From Bacteroidota bacterium (GTDB lineage: Bacteria > Bacteroidota > Bacteroidia > B-17B0 > Aurantibacillaceae), in NCBI GenBank assembly GCA_029237825.1, contig JAQZBQ010000001.1:310001-374000 (forward strand): 64,000 bases of DNA, in the 5' to 3' direction. Below, in pieces: positions 35,314 through 44,381 of this stretch (within the stretch, counting starts at the first letter, position 1; every line of letters begins with the position of its first letter). The position numbers and the translations under genes are program-made. A model generated the notes under the pieces. The model searched no databases and was not told the origin of the DNA. It saw nothing but the letters and a program-made list of their open reading frames with translations.

Positions 35314-38300
35314 TTACCTGAACAAATTCAGGCTACCCTGCTTTTCAATTACTTTTTCATTTCGTCCTGTTGCTTTTACGAAGAAGAAATAAGTGCCATC
35401 AGGAACTTCTTCTCCCTGTGTTGAAACCCCATCCCACGAAGCGTTACTTCCTGCAAACGTATAAAGCTTTTGACCCCAACGATTGAATATCTCCAACGAA
35501 ATGTCCTTAATGCCTTTGGTTTTTATAAAAAATACATCATTAGTACCGTCACCATTAGGGGTAAACACGTTTGGAATTTCAATAATCAGATCATCATCAA
35601 CAACAACGGTTGCATACGCGGTATCTGCGCACGGTCCGGCTGTGGCTACCAGCATAACGGTATAGGTAGCGCTACCTGTGAACACCTGAGAAGGATTAAC
35701 ATCCACAGATGTATTCCCATTTCCAAAAGTCCAGTTATAATCAACTGCACTTATACTTTGATTTGTGAAATCAACACTTAATGGAGAAACGCCTGATAAA
35801 GGATTGGCTGTAAATGCAGCTGTAATACTTCCTTGAGATACTGACACGGCTGCCGATGAACTGCATGAAGTTGTTAGGTCAGTAACGATAACCGAATACG
35901 TTCCCACTTCTCCTGCAACAGGCGAAGCAATATTACTGGAACCAATGATACTTAATGGACCGGGTCCGCTCCATGTATACGATACATTTGTATTAGTAGA
36001 ACTTGCGGTGAGTGTAACCGTTTGTGATGCACAAGGCAATATAGCCGATGCCGTTAGTAATGGAGGGAGCAGAATGTTACCGGTAACATTATAAGGCACT
36101 GTAGTTTCACATCCATTAGTTGTATTTGTTACTGTTACCGTTATAATTCCTGCGTTCGTAACTTCTGTAACTGCGGTATTATCTCCAGTTGACCAAAGAA
36201 AAGAAGTAGTTCCAGGATTAGCATTTACATTCAGGCTTACTGTAGGTGATGTACACGAAATTGTGCTGTTGCTGCTTATTGCTGAAACAGTTGCTGTTGG
36301 AAGAACTGTATCAGAAATTACTGTAACCACTGCGGTACTGCTACAACCGTTTGCAGGATCTGTAACTCCAATATTATAAGAACCATCCTGGCTTACCGTA
36401 ACTGTAGGGCTATTAGACGAACCTGCAGTTCCAGGGCCCGTCCAGGTATAAGTTGATGAAGCGGCGCTGCTACTAGCCCCCAATGGCACAGATGTAACCA
36501 CGCATGTAAGGGTCTGAGTCTGGCTCACAGTTAATGCGGGAGCTGTGGTATTTGTTGAAACACTTACGTTCGCCATGGTACTGCAGCTGTTAACCGTATT
36601 TGTAACCATCACACCGTAATTCCCCGGAACATTGAATTGCGGGTTATTTGTATTTCCTCCAGAAAGCGGAGCCGGTGTCCAACTATAGGTTAGGTCTGAT
36701 CCCACCGCCGTTGCTAAAACACTTATTGTAGTAGCAGAACAAGTAAGTTCAAGTGAACTTGCAGAAAGACTTACACTTGGAACGGCTGCGTCAGCAAATA
36801 CTTCAGCCGTTGCAGATGAAGATGAACATCCATTCCCTGTGTTTGTAATAACGAGGGTGAACACTCCGGTTCCTGAGGCTACCGGATTTACAATCGAACT
36901 ATTATTTAAAGAACCCGATGACGGAGATTGCCATGTATAAATTACAGAAGGCGTTGAAGTAGTTGCCGTTAGTTGCACGGTTGGTGAAGCACAGGTTGTT
37001 GTAAACGTTGCCGGGCCGATTGAAACTGTAGGAATAACTATATCCTGAGTAACAGTAACCGTCGCACCTGAACTACATCCATTATTAAGATCTGTTAAGG
37101 TTAAGCTATAGGCCCCTGGTTGATTAACAGTTGGAGAAGAAGTTGTAGATCCTGCAATAATACCTGGACCTGTCCAATTATATCCCAAACCACCATTTGG
37201 TGCATTTAAAACAAGGCTTGTCGTAGCACAGGTTAACAAACCGCTATTGCCTGCGCTTATTACGGCAGTTGGCGGGGTGTTGTCTACTACGGGAGAAACG
37301 GCTACGCTCGATGAACAACCATTGGAGGGATCATACACAAATACGGTAAAAGGTCCCGGTCCGTCAGCACTAACGTTTTGAGAATTGGGGGTCCCGTTTA
37401 TCGTACTACCTGCTGCTGCAGTCCATGTATAGGTAAGCCCTGCCGGTAGAGAAGTTAGTGAAACCGTTGATGAAATACATGTAACCGTGCTGGTCGAACT
37501 GGCAGACACGTTTGGAACGGATGTATCCTGTGAAACCGTTGCGGTTGACACGGAGGTACAACCATTCGACCCAGTCACCGTTAAAGTGTATGTGCCAGCC
37601 TGGTTCACAGTTGGGGTCGCTGTACTTCCTCCTGAAACAATTCCCGGACCGGTCCAACTATAACTCACACCGGAAGATGAATTTCCGTTAAGTGAAATAC
37701 TTGTTGCAGTACAGGTAATTATGCTGCTTGCTGTGGCAGTTGCACCAGGCACTGCGATATTCTGAGTTAATGGCACACTTGATGTTGACGTACATCCGTT
37801 TGAGGGATCAGTAACTGTTACATTGTAAGTTCCTGGTTGATTTGCAGTAGCACTGCTGGTATTGCCTCCCGAAACAATTCCCGGCCCTGTCCAGCTATAA
37901 TTCATTCCCGCAGGAGTGACAGACACCGGTACACTGGTAACAGCACATGTTAACGTACCACCAGTTGCCGCACTTGCGCCTGGAGGAGTGGTATTTTGTG
38001 AAACGGCCACGCTGGTATTTGCGGAACATCCATTGGAAGGATCTGTTACCGTTAAGTTGTATGTTCCAGGCTGGTTTACAGTAGGATTGGCGGTAGTCCC
38101 ACCTGATACGATACCAGGTCCAGACCAGCTGTAATTCATAGCTGCAGGTCCTCCGGTTAAAGAAATGCTTGAAGAAATACAATTGATGTTGCTTGCGGCA
38201 GATGCTGTCGCGGCAGGAGGTGTTACGTTCTGGGAAACCACAACGCTCGTATTTGATGAACAACCGTTAGATGGATCTGATACGGTTAAATTATAAGTAC

Positions 38301-40122
38301 CGGGTTGGTTAACATTTGGAGTTGAAGTATTTCCTCCCGAAACAATACCCGGACCCGTCCATGAATAGTTCATGCCTGCCGGACCAGCACTTAAATTTAC
38401 GTTGGTAGTAGTGCAATTTAAGGAACCACCTGCAGATGCCGAAGCTCCCGGAGGCGTTCCGTTTTGAGAAACCACGACACTCGTATTAGAAGAACATCCG
38501 TTGGATGGATCTGTAATGGTAAGGTTATATGTCCCAGGCTGATTGACACTTGGTGAAGAAGTGTTTCCTCCAGATGTAATGCCGGGCCCCGACCAGCTAT
38601 AATTCATCCCTGCGGGACTAGATGATAAATTGATACTCGTTGTAACACAATTGAGTACACCACCGGCTGCTGCAGAAGCACCCGGAGGAGTTGTGTTTTG
38701 TGAAACTACTACACTTGTATTGGATGAACACCCGTTCGAAGGGTCGGTTACAGTTAAGTTATAGGTGCCTGGCTGATTTACTACCGGACTGGCTGAACCT
38801 CCACCGGAAACAACTCCTGGGCCGGACCAACTGTAATTCATTCCCGAAGGACTGCTATTCAATGTTACATTAGTAGTAGCGCAATTCAATTGGCTGGGCG
38901 CAGTAGCACTTGCTCCTGGTGCTGTTACATTCTGGGTAACAAGTACGCTTGTATTAGCGGTACAGCCATTAGAAGGATTGGTAACCGTAAGGTTATAAGT
39001 TCCAGGTTGATTCACAACAGGGCTTGCCGTTGAGCCACCCGAGACAATGCCGGGACCTGACCAACTATAATTAACACTCCCTGCATTTCCATTTAACGTA
39101 ACATTGGGCGACGCACAGTTTATTGCTCCTCCTGATGCCGAGGCAATGGTTGGTGGGGTATTATCAGCGGCTACAGTTACAACGGCTGTACTGATAGCTG
39201 ACCCGCAGCTACTGGGATTATTAACAGTAACTGTATATGTTCCTCCTCCCTGTGCAGTAGCGTTTTGTGAGTTTACACCAGAGGTAATAGAACTTCCTGC
39301 CGGTGCTGACCAGGTATAAGATGCCGCTGCAATATTAGTTGATAGATTGACCGAATTATTGCTGCAGGTAACGTTATTGGATGCACTTGCCGAAGTGGAG
39401 CCGCTAGCTGGTGTAATGGATACATCATCCAAAAAATACCGGGTTGCACCCGATGAACCGGCAACTGCGCTTGTTGGTGTCGAAGCATCATTGTAAAAAT
39501 TACCAATCGCAAAATACAACAGGTTTGAAGCCGTTGGCGTATAACAAAATGAAATTTTAGTCCAACCAACTTTATCTGTAATAAACGGGCCAGTATAGTT
39601 TACGTCAGGTGTAGTGCTCCAAACACACATACTACCTGTGTAAACCCGTGAAGTTAGAAATTTTACCCCAATATTATTTGCAGCCCTGTTCGAATAATCG
39701 GCAAGGGATACATACATTTCTATTTTATAGGTGGTTCCAGCAACTAGAGCAGTAGAGAGCTGGCCCTGAATATATTCACGATAGGGCGTGCAGCCTCCGG
39801 ATCCATAGGTAAATAAAGCTGTCATTGAACTTCCTGTACGTGGAGCCTGGGAACCAACCGCAGATGGGTCCGTTGAAAACGGACTACAGAAACACGTCGT
39901 TGACAAACTTGTATGGAAAATATCTGTACTTCCATCTGTTGGCATATCCCAGTTTGAAATAGCCGCGGTCATCTCTGGATTTGAGAGATACCATGAACAT
40001 TTCAAATTACCTGTGTTAACAGTTTCAAAGCTTGGATTAAGCACCAGGTTTTGTGCAATGGAAGTATTAACTCTACCGGAAATTAACCATGCTGCAGCAA
40101 GGAGCGAGTAAACTTTTTTCAT
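35314..40122 (-). CDS. large secreted T9SS type B protein with about 15 Ig-like repeats and a PKD domain
   Basis: A 1602-residue protein. Signal peptide residues 1-24 (ends ISGRVNTSIAQ). Residues about 25-235 form an N-terminal galactose-binding-like domain (NLVLNPSFE opening, YFLDDVSI end) common in Bacteroidota surface proteins. Then come about fifteen repeats of about 75-80 residues, each with two cysteines (LNC and NGC) and the core YSW(S/T)GPGIVSGG, NQPGTYNLTVTDPSNGC. A PKD domain (about 1425-1505, VDYNWTFGNGNTS) and the type B T9SS sorting domain (about 1512-1602: VFTPNGDGTNDVFFI, IFNRWGQKLY, GTYFFFVKA) end the protein. Likely a stalked surface adhesin or carbohydrate-binding protein. 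It follows a small secreted-protein gene by 3 bases. Confidence 0.87.
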   Translation of the reverse strand: MKKVYSLLAAAWLISGRVNTSIAQNLVLNPSFETVNTGNLKCSWYLSNPEMTAAISNWDMPTDGSTDIFHTSLSTTCFCSPFSTDPSAVGSQAPRTGSSMTALFTYGSGGCTPYREYIQGQLSTALVAGTTYKIEMYVSLADYSNRAANNIGVKFLTSRVYTGSMCVWSTTPDVNYTGPFITDKVGWTKISFCYTPTASNLLYFAIGNFYNDASTPTSAVAGSSGATRYFLDDVSITPASGSTSASASNNVTCSNNSVNLSTNIAAASYTWSAPAGSSITSGVNSQNATAQGGGTYTVTVNNPSSCGSAISTAVVTVAADNTPPTIASASGGAINCASPNVTLNGNAGSVNYSWSGPGIVSGGSTASPVVNQPGTYNLTVTNPSNGCTANTSVLVTQNVTAPGASATAPSQLNCATTNVTLNSSPSGMNYSWSGPGVVSGGGSASPVVNQPGTYNLTVTDPSNGCSSNTSVVVSQNTTPPGASAAAGGVLNCVTTSINLSSSPAGMNYSWSGPGITSGGNTSSPSVNQPGTYNLTITDPSNGCSSNTSVVVSQNGTPPGASASAGGSLNCTTTNVNLSAGPAGMNYSWTGPGIVSGGNTSTPNVNQPGTYNLTVSDPSNGCSSNTSVVVSQNVTPPAATASAASNINCISSSISLTGGPAAMNYSWSGPGIVSGGTTANPTVNQPGTYNLTVTDPSNGCSANTSVAVSQNTTPPGASAATGGTLTCAVTSVPVSVTPAGMNYSWTGPGIVSGGNTSSATANQPGTYNVTVTDPSNGCTSTSSVPLTQNIAVPGATATASSIITCTATSISLNGNSSSGVSYSWTGPGIVSGGSTATPTVNQAGTYTLTVTGSNGCTSVSTATVSQDTSVPNVSASSTSTVTCISSTVSLTSLPAGLTYTWTAAAGSTINGTPNSQNVSADGPGPFTVFVYDPSNGCSSSVAVSPVVDNTPPTAVISAGNSGLLTCATTSLVLNAPNGGLGYNWTGPGIIAGSTTSSPTVNQPGAYSLTLTDLNNGCSSGATVTVTQDIVIPTVSIGPATFTTTCASPTVQLTATTSTPSVIYTWQSPSSGSLNNSSIVNPVASGTGVFTLVITNTGNGCSSSSATAEVFADAAVPSVSLSASSLELTCSATTISVLATAVGSDLTYSWTPAPLSGGNTNNPQFNVPGNYGVMVTNTVNSCSTMANVSVSTNTTAPALTVSQTQTLTCVVTSVPLGASSSAASSTYTWTGPGTAGSSNSPTVTVSQDGSYNIGVTDPANGCSSTAVVTVISDTVLPTATVSAISSNSTISCTSPTVSLNVNANPGTTSFLWSTGDNTAVTEVTNAGIITVTVTNTTNGCETTVPYNVTGNILLPPLLTASAILPCASQTVTLTASSTNTNVSYTWSGPGPLSIIGSSNIASPVAGEVGTYSVIVTDLTTSCSSSAAVSVSQGSITAAFTANPLSGVSPLSVDFTNQSISAVDYNWTFGNGNTSVDVNPSQVFTGSATYTVMLVATAGPCADTAYATVVVDDDLIIEIPNVFTPNGDGTNDVFFIKTKGIKDISLEIFNRWGQKLYTFAGSNASWDGVSTQGEEVPDGTYFFFVKATGRNEKVIEKQGSLNLFR
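37741..39146 (-). repeat. six near-identical tandem repeats in the 1602-residue T9SS protein
   Basis: Six consecutive copies of about 78 residues (about 234 bp) share long identical phrases (MNYSWSGPGIVSGG, VNQPGTYNLTVTDPSNGC, SNTSVVVSQNTTPPGA). The remaining copies to either side are more diverged. The pattern suggests recent expansion by unequal crossing over inside the gene. Confidence 0.8.
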
Positions 40123-40125
40123 GGC

Positions 40126-40587
40126 TTAAAATTTTATGATCGTTTTTTTCAACCCGAGTTGATTTATTGCATTCAAATCTGAAACGGGCTGCGGCTTTGA
40201 TTTTAGCTTATTCAGATAGAAATGCACATGAGCGGTTCCATCGTCAAACACAATGAGTTCCCCGTTGCCATGAGACGCTAAGTTCTTTAATATAAAATCC
40301 TTGACTTTTTGATTAGTAGTTGGCAGGTCCTGAAATGTATAACCATTCAGATCCCGTTCCATACCTTCGAACACATACACATTTTTTACCAATACATTAT
40401 CAGAGTAAATCTCTTTTCTGAAAAGAACATCTGACGCTTCAAAATAGAGCCAAGCTCCTTGTTTCATTCCCGATGCATCTATAATTTGCGAAGTAGGATT
40501 GCCATTTGCTGCGTATGTATTTTTAAATTGCCCGAACGAACCAAATGAAATTAATAAAAAAAGAAGGGATAAAGTGTAGTATCTCAT
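40126..40587 (-). CDS. hypothetical secreted protein with MORN-like segment
   Basis: A 153-residue protein with a signal peptide (LSLLFLLISFGSFGQ, cut near residue 19). The middle (ASGMKQGAWLYFEA and NVLVKNVYVFEG) has the G-x-W-x-x-Y pattern of MORN/YwqK-like repeats. The C-terminus has FDDGTAHVHFYLNKL. No known family assigned. It sits 3 bases upstream of the 1602-residue T9SS gene, so the two are probably translated from one message and may act together. Its product would be periplasmic or extracellular. Confidence 0.7.
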   Translation of the reverse strand: MRYYTLSLLFLLISFGSFGQFKNTYAANGNPTSQIIDASGMKQGAWLYFEASDVLFRKEIYSDNVLVKNVYVFEGMERDLNGYTFQDLPTTNQKVKDFILKNLASHGNGELIVFDDGTAHVHFYLNKLKSKPQPVSDLNAINQLGLKKTIIKF

Positions 40588-40809
40588 TATGTAAATTATA
40601 AGGAATTAGTACTATTACAGAGTTAAAATTTTGCAAAACACCTGTTCTCTCAAAAATAAGTTAAAATTTTTCTATATCCACTTTGGCTTAGTGAAGAATA
40701 GGTTTCAATGAGTAAAGCAATGTTCTAAAACTATTTAGTGAAAATCTTTTACGTAAAAAAAACTGGTTAATAGAACCAGCTTTTTTTACTTCATTTGACG
40801 TTGAACGCT
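40588..40809. other. 222-base gap between a small secreted-protein gene and carB
   Basis: No gene or RNA is seen. The gap holds the carB terminator (40755-40787) and A/T-rich sequence upstream of the gene ending at 40587, with no convincing TAnnTTTG box found. Confidence 0.6.
40755..40787 (-). terminator. terminator of carB
   Basis: CTGGTT (40763-40768) and AACCAG (40774-40779) pair around a five-base loop, with an A8 run upstream and T7 run downstream, so the hairpin with U-tract forms on the minus-strand transcript after the carB stop at 40810. It would work on the plus strand as well. Confidence 0.75.
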
Positions 40810-43620
40810 TTATTTACTTAAATATAAATTTCGCTCACTGTAAATATTCTGAAAATATTCGTCCTGTAAACTATCAATAAAATAAATGGCTTCACCAGTT
40901 GACTTCATTTCAGGACCTAATTCTTTCTGTATTTCAGGAAATTTTTCATAACTAAATACTGGTATTTTTATGGCATATCCCTTTTTCTTCGGCTCGAACT
41001 TAAAGTCTTTAACTTTAGCACCAAGCATAACTTTTGTAGCATAATTCACGTATGGCTCATCGTAAGCTTTAGCGATAAATGGTACAGTTCGTGATGCTCT
41101 GGGGTTCGCTTCAATAATATACACAATCCCATCCTTTATGGCAAATTGAATATTGAGCAAACCTACTGTATTCAAAGCTACCGCTATGGTTTTAGTATGT
41201 TCTTCCATCTGACGTAATACGTCATCCGATAAATCAAAGGTTGGTAACACGGCATAACTATCACCACTATGAATACCAGCCGGCTCAATGTGTTCCATCA
41301 TCCCAATTATATAAACATCTTTCCCGTCACAGATGGCATCCGCTTCCGCTTCAATGGCACCTTGCAAAAAATGATCTAACAATACCTTGTTATCCGGCAA
41401 ATCATTCAGCAACTTTACCACATGTTGTTCCAGTTCCTCTTCATTGATCACAATCTTCATCGATTGTCCGCCAAGTACATAACTCGGACGAACAAGCAAT
41501 GGAAACCCTAACTCTTTTGATAGGTTGATTGCTTCTTCGGCATCATTAATTACACCAAATTTAGGATAGGGAATGTTATTCTCTTTTAATAACGTAGAGA
41601 AACTTCCCCTGTCTTCGGCCAGATCCAATGATTTAAAATCGGTGCCGATTATTTTAATACCATACCGTTCAAGTTTTTCTGCCAATTTTAAAGCCGTTTG
41701 GCCGCCAAGCTGAACGATCACTCCCTCGGGTCTTTCATGAAGAATAATGTCATAAATATGTTCCCAGAAGACAGGTTCAAAATAGAGTTTATCTGCCGTA
41801 CTAAAATCCGTACTAACGGTTTCAGGATTACAGTTGATCATGATAGTTTCATAACCCATTTCTTTTGCAGCTAATACGCCATGCACACAACTGTAATCAA
41901 ACTCTATTCCCTGGCCAATCCGGTTAGGCCCGGAGCCTAAAATAATCACTTTCTTTTTATCCGTACGCATACTTTCATTTTCATCCTCGAAAGTGGAATA
42001 ATAGTAAGGAGTTTTTGCTTCGAATTCGGCAGCGCAAGTATCTACTAATTTAAATACTCTGTTTATGTTAAACTCTTTTCGTTTATTATAAACTTCACTT
42101 TCAAGACAGCGTAATAAATGCGCTACCTGACGGTCAGCATATCCCATTTGCTTGGCCTCATACAATAAATCTTTAGGGATATCTGAAAGTCTGTATTTGC
42201 TGATTTCGTTTTCCAGGGCGATCATTTGTTCAATTTGCTCCAGGAACCACATATCGATGCGAGTGAGTTTTTGGATGGTTTTAATAGAAATCCCCAGTTT
42301 CATTGCATCATAAATCATGAACAAACGATTCCAGCTTGGTCTTTCAAGACCAGCCAATAATTCGGACTGGTTGGTGTTTTCTTTACCATCAGCACCTAAT
42401 CCGTTACGTTTTATTTCTAAACTCTGACAGGCCTTTTGAAGGGCTTCCTGGAACGATCTGCCTATAGCCATGACTTCGCCTACAGATTTCATCTGAAAAC
42501 CAAGTTCACGATTACAACCTTTGAATTTATCGAAGTTCCAACGAGGAATTTTCACAATGACATAATCCAAAGTTGGTTCAAAATACGCTGAAGTGGATTT
42601 AGTAATCTGATTGATCAATTCATCAAGCGTGTACCCAATTGCCAATTTACTGGCAATACGGGCGATGGGGTAACCCGTTGCTTTACTTGCCAGGGCTGAA
42701 GATCGCGAAACACGAGGATTAATTTCGATCGCGATGATTTCCTCTTTTTCATCATCACTTACTGCAAATTGCACATTACAACCACCTGAAAAATTCCCTA
42801 TACTACGCATCATTTTGATAGCCATAGTCCGCATCTTTTGATAGGTGCTATCACTCAATGTTTGCGCCGGCGCAACAGTAATACTGTCGCCAGTGTGAAC
42901 CCCCATCGGATCAAAATTTTCAATCGAGCAAATTATCGCCACATTGTCATTTCTATCGCGAAGAAGTTCTAATTCGTATTCTTTCCATCCTAAAACTGCT
43001 TTATCTATCAACACTTCATGAATTGGTGAAGTTTGCAAACCGCGATTTAATAAATGATCGTAATCTTCTTTTTTGTAAACAACCGATCCTCCACTCCCTC
43101 CTAGCGTAAACGAAGGCCTGATCACTAATGGAAAACCAAATTCCTGAGCAATGGATTTACCTTCGAGAAAAGATTTCGCAATTTTAGAAGGTGCCATTGC
43201 TACTCCGATTTCTTCCATGCGCGCACGAAACAAGTCCCGGTCTTCCGTAACCTTAATGGCGTTAATATCCACGCCAATCATCCTTACATTATACTTCTTC
43301 CAAATCCCGAGGTCATCACATTTTAGTGCGAGATTAAGCGCCGTTTGACCTCCCATGGTGGGTAACACAGCATCAATCTTGCGTTCTTCCAAAATTTTCA
43401 TAATGGACTTTACCTCTAGAGGTAAGAGGTATATATGATCGGCAGTAACTTTATCCGTCATAATTGTAGCGGGATTGGAATTTATTAAAGTAACTTCAAT
43501 TCCTTCTTCACGCAAACTTTTGGCTGATTGCGAACCTGAGTAATCAAACTCACAAGCCTGGCCAATAATGATAGGTCCTGAACCAATAATTAAAACGGAT
43601 TTTATAGATGTATCTTTCAT
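40810..43620 (-). CDS. carB: carbamoyl phosphate synthase large subunit, lacking the C-terminal allosteric domain
   Basis: A 936-residue enzyme with the two ATP-grasp synthase units: the first from about 1-400 (LIIGSGPIIIGQACEFDYSG, then RPSFTLGGSGGS), the connector at about 400-550, and the second from about 550 (ILGSGPNRIGQGIEFDYSC, RPSYVLGGQSM). The E. coli subunit has about 1073 residues; the last about 135 form the MGS-like domain that binds UMP and ornithine. That domain is absent here: the protein ends soon after GEAIYFIDSLQDEYF. Bacteroidota CarB proteins are often this short. It makes carbamoyl phosphate for pyrimidines and arginine with a CarA partner, not in the window. Confidence 0.92.
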   Translation of the reverse strand: MKDTSIKSVLIIGSGPIIIGQACEFDYSGSQSAKSLREEGIEVTLINSNPATIMTDKVTADHIYLLPLEVKSIMKILEERKIDAVLPTMGGQTALNLALKCDDLGIWKKYNVRMIGVDINAIKVTEDRDLFRARMEEIGVAMAPSKIAKSFLEGKSIAQEFGFPLVIRPSFTLGGSGGSVVYKKEDYDHLLNRGLQTSPIHEVLIDKAVLGWKEYELELLRDRNDNVAIICSIENFDPMGVHTGDSITVAPAQTLSDSTYQKMRTMAIKMMRSIGNFSGGCNVQFAVSDDEKEEIIAIEINPRVSRSSALASKATGYPIARIASKLAIGYTLDELINQITKSTSAYFEPTLDYVIVKIPRWNFDKFKGCNRELGFQMKSVGEVMAIGRSFQEALQKACQSLEIKRNGLGADGKENTNQSELLAGLERPSWNRLFMIYDAMKLGISIKTIQKLTRIDMWFLEQIEQMIALENEISKYRLSDIPKDLLYEAKQMGYADRQVAHLLRCLESEVYNKRKEFNINRVFKLVDTCAAEFEAKTPYYYSTFEDENESMRTDKKKVIILGSGPNRIGQGIEFDYSCVHGVLAAKEMGYETIMINCNPETVSTDFSTADKLYFEPVFWEHIYDIILHERPEGVIVQLGGQTALKLAEKLERYGIKIIGTDFKSLDLAEDRGSFSTLLKENNIPYPKFGVINDAEEAINLSKELGFPLLVRPSYVLGGQSMKIVINEEELEQHVVKLLNDLPDNKVLLDHFLQGAIEAEADAICDGKDVYIIGMMEHIEPAGIHSGDSYAVLPTFDLSDDVLRQMEEHTKTIAVALNTVGLLNIQFAIKDGIVYIIEANPRASRTVPFIAKAYDEPYVNYATKVMLGAKVKDFKFEPKKKGYAIKIPVFSYEKFPEIQKELGPEMKSTGEAIYFIDSLQDEYFQNIYSERNLYLSK

Positions 43621-43798
43621 ATTAATTTAATGTTTGCAGGTTAGGAATGATAAGAGAAGTTAATAGGAGAAAAAAGGCTAATCCATTAAATTTCACTATA
43701 AATCCTTCAAACCATTGGAAAAAACAAACTTGGTAAAGATAGCGCTTTGATGGGTTTTTTCGAATTAAGATTTTAACATTTAATTAATAGAGGTCACG

Positions 43799-43806
43799 TA
43801 ACTTTA
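43799..43806 (+). promoter_or_regulatory. putative -7 box of the secreted-protein gene at 43824
   Basis: TAACTTTA matches seven of eight positions of TAnnTTTG and is 17 bases upstream of the GTG start. The 203-base gap 43621-43823 between carB and this gene shows nothing else firm. Confidence 0.4.
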
Positions 43807-43823
43807 ATTTGTAAGTTTAAAAT

Positions 43824-44375
43824 GTGTTTCGTTGTGCGCATATCGTTTCCTGGATTTTTACATTCCTTTCATTTTTGAGTTTTGCGCAAGACGAGTATGT
43901 GGTTTTTTCACCCCGCGACTATGTAAAAAATCCTGCGAAAACGGCAGGGTATTTGGAATTAGGGGGTAATGCAGGATTATATTCGCTTAACATTGAGAGA
44001 ATTTATCATTATCGGGAAAAAATTAAACTGAGCGTTCGCATTGGTTTTGCACCGCACTTCAATGGCATTTATATCGAGCAGATTTATATAACAGAAAACA
44101 ATTTCATTTTTTTAAAAAACCCGCATCATGTGGAAATTGGTTTAGGTGGAACCATGCAACGCAGATTTAATGAACTTCCTGGGAAACCGGACAGGTACGT
44201 TTGGGAAAACATTGTTTTTGGGGTTGGAAGGGCTGGATATCGCTACCAAAAACAGGATGACGGTTTCTTTTTCAGGGCGGCAATTACACCTGTTATCACT
44301 AGCAGGGATGCCCTCGGGTTTCACAGCAATTATTTCCAGTTCTGGGCCGGACTCTGCCTTGGCCTTAGCTTTTAG
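43824..44375 (+). CDS. hypothetical secreted protein, probably small outer-membrane barrel
   Basis: A 183-residue protein starting at GTG 43824 (an overlapping ATG two bases earlier is in another frame). Signal peptide ends near FLSFAQ (residue 21). The rest is aromatic, Gly-rich alternating strand (YLELGGNAGLYSLNIERIYHY, given as LGGNAGLYS; VEIGLGGTMQRRF; FQFWAGLCLGLSF with a terminal Phe), as for small outer-membrane barrels. No family recognised. It converges on the pyrC-like gene, 6 bases away. Confidence 0.7.
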   Translation: MFRCAHIVSWIFTFLSFLSFAQDEYVVFSPRDYVKNPAKTAGYLELGGNAGLYSLNIERIYHYREKIKLSVRIGFAPHFNGIYIEQIYITENNFIFLKNPHHVEIGLGGTMQRRFNELPGKPDRYVWENIVFGVGRAGYRYQKQDDGFFFRAAITPVITSRDALGFHSNYFQFWAGLCLGLSF

Positions 44376-44381
44376 TGTATG

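Noticed and set aside
37741-39146. A CRISPR array
   Set aside because: The direct repeats are about 234 bp, in frame, without short unique spacers; they encode protein repeats.
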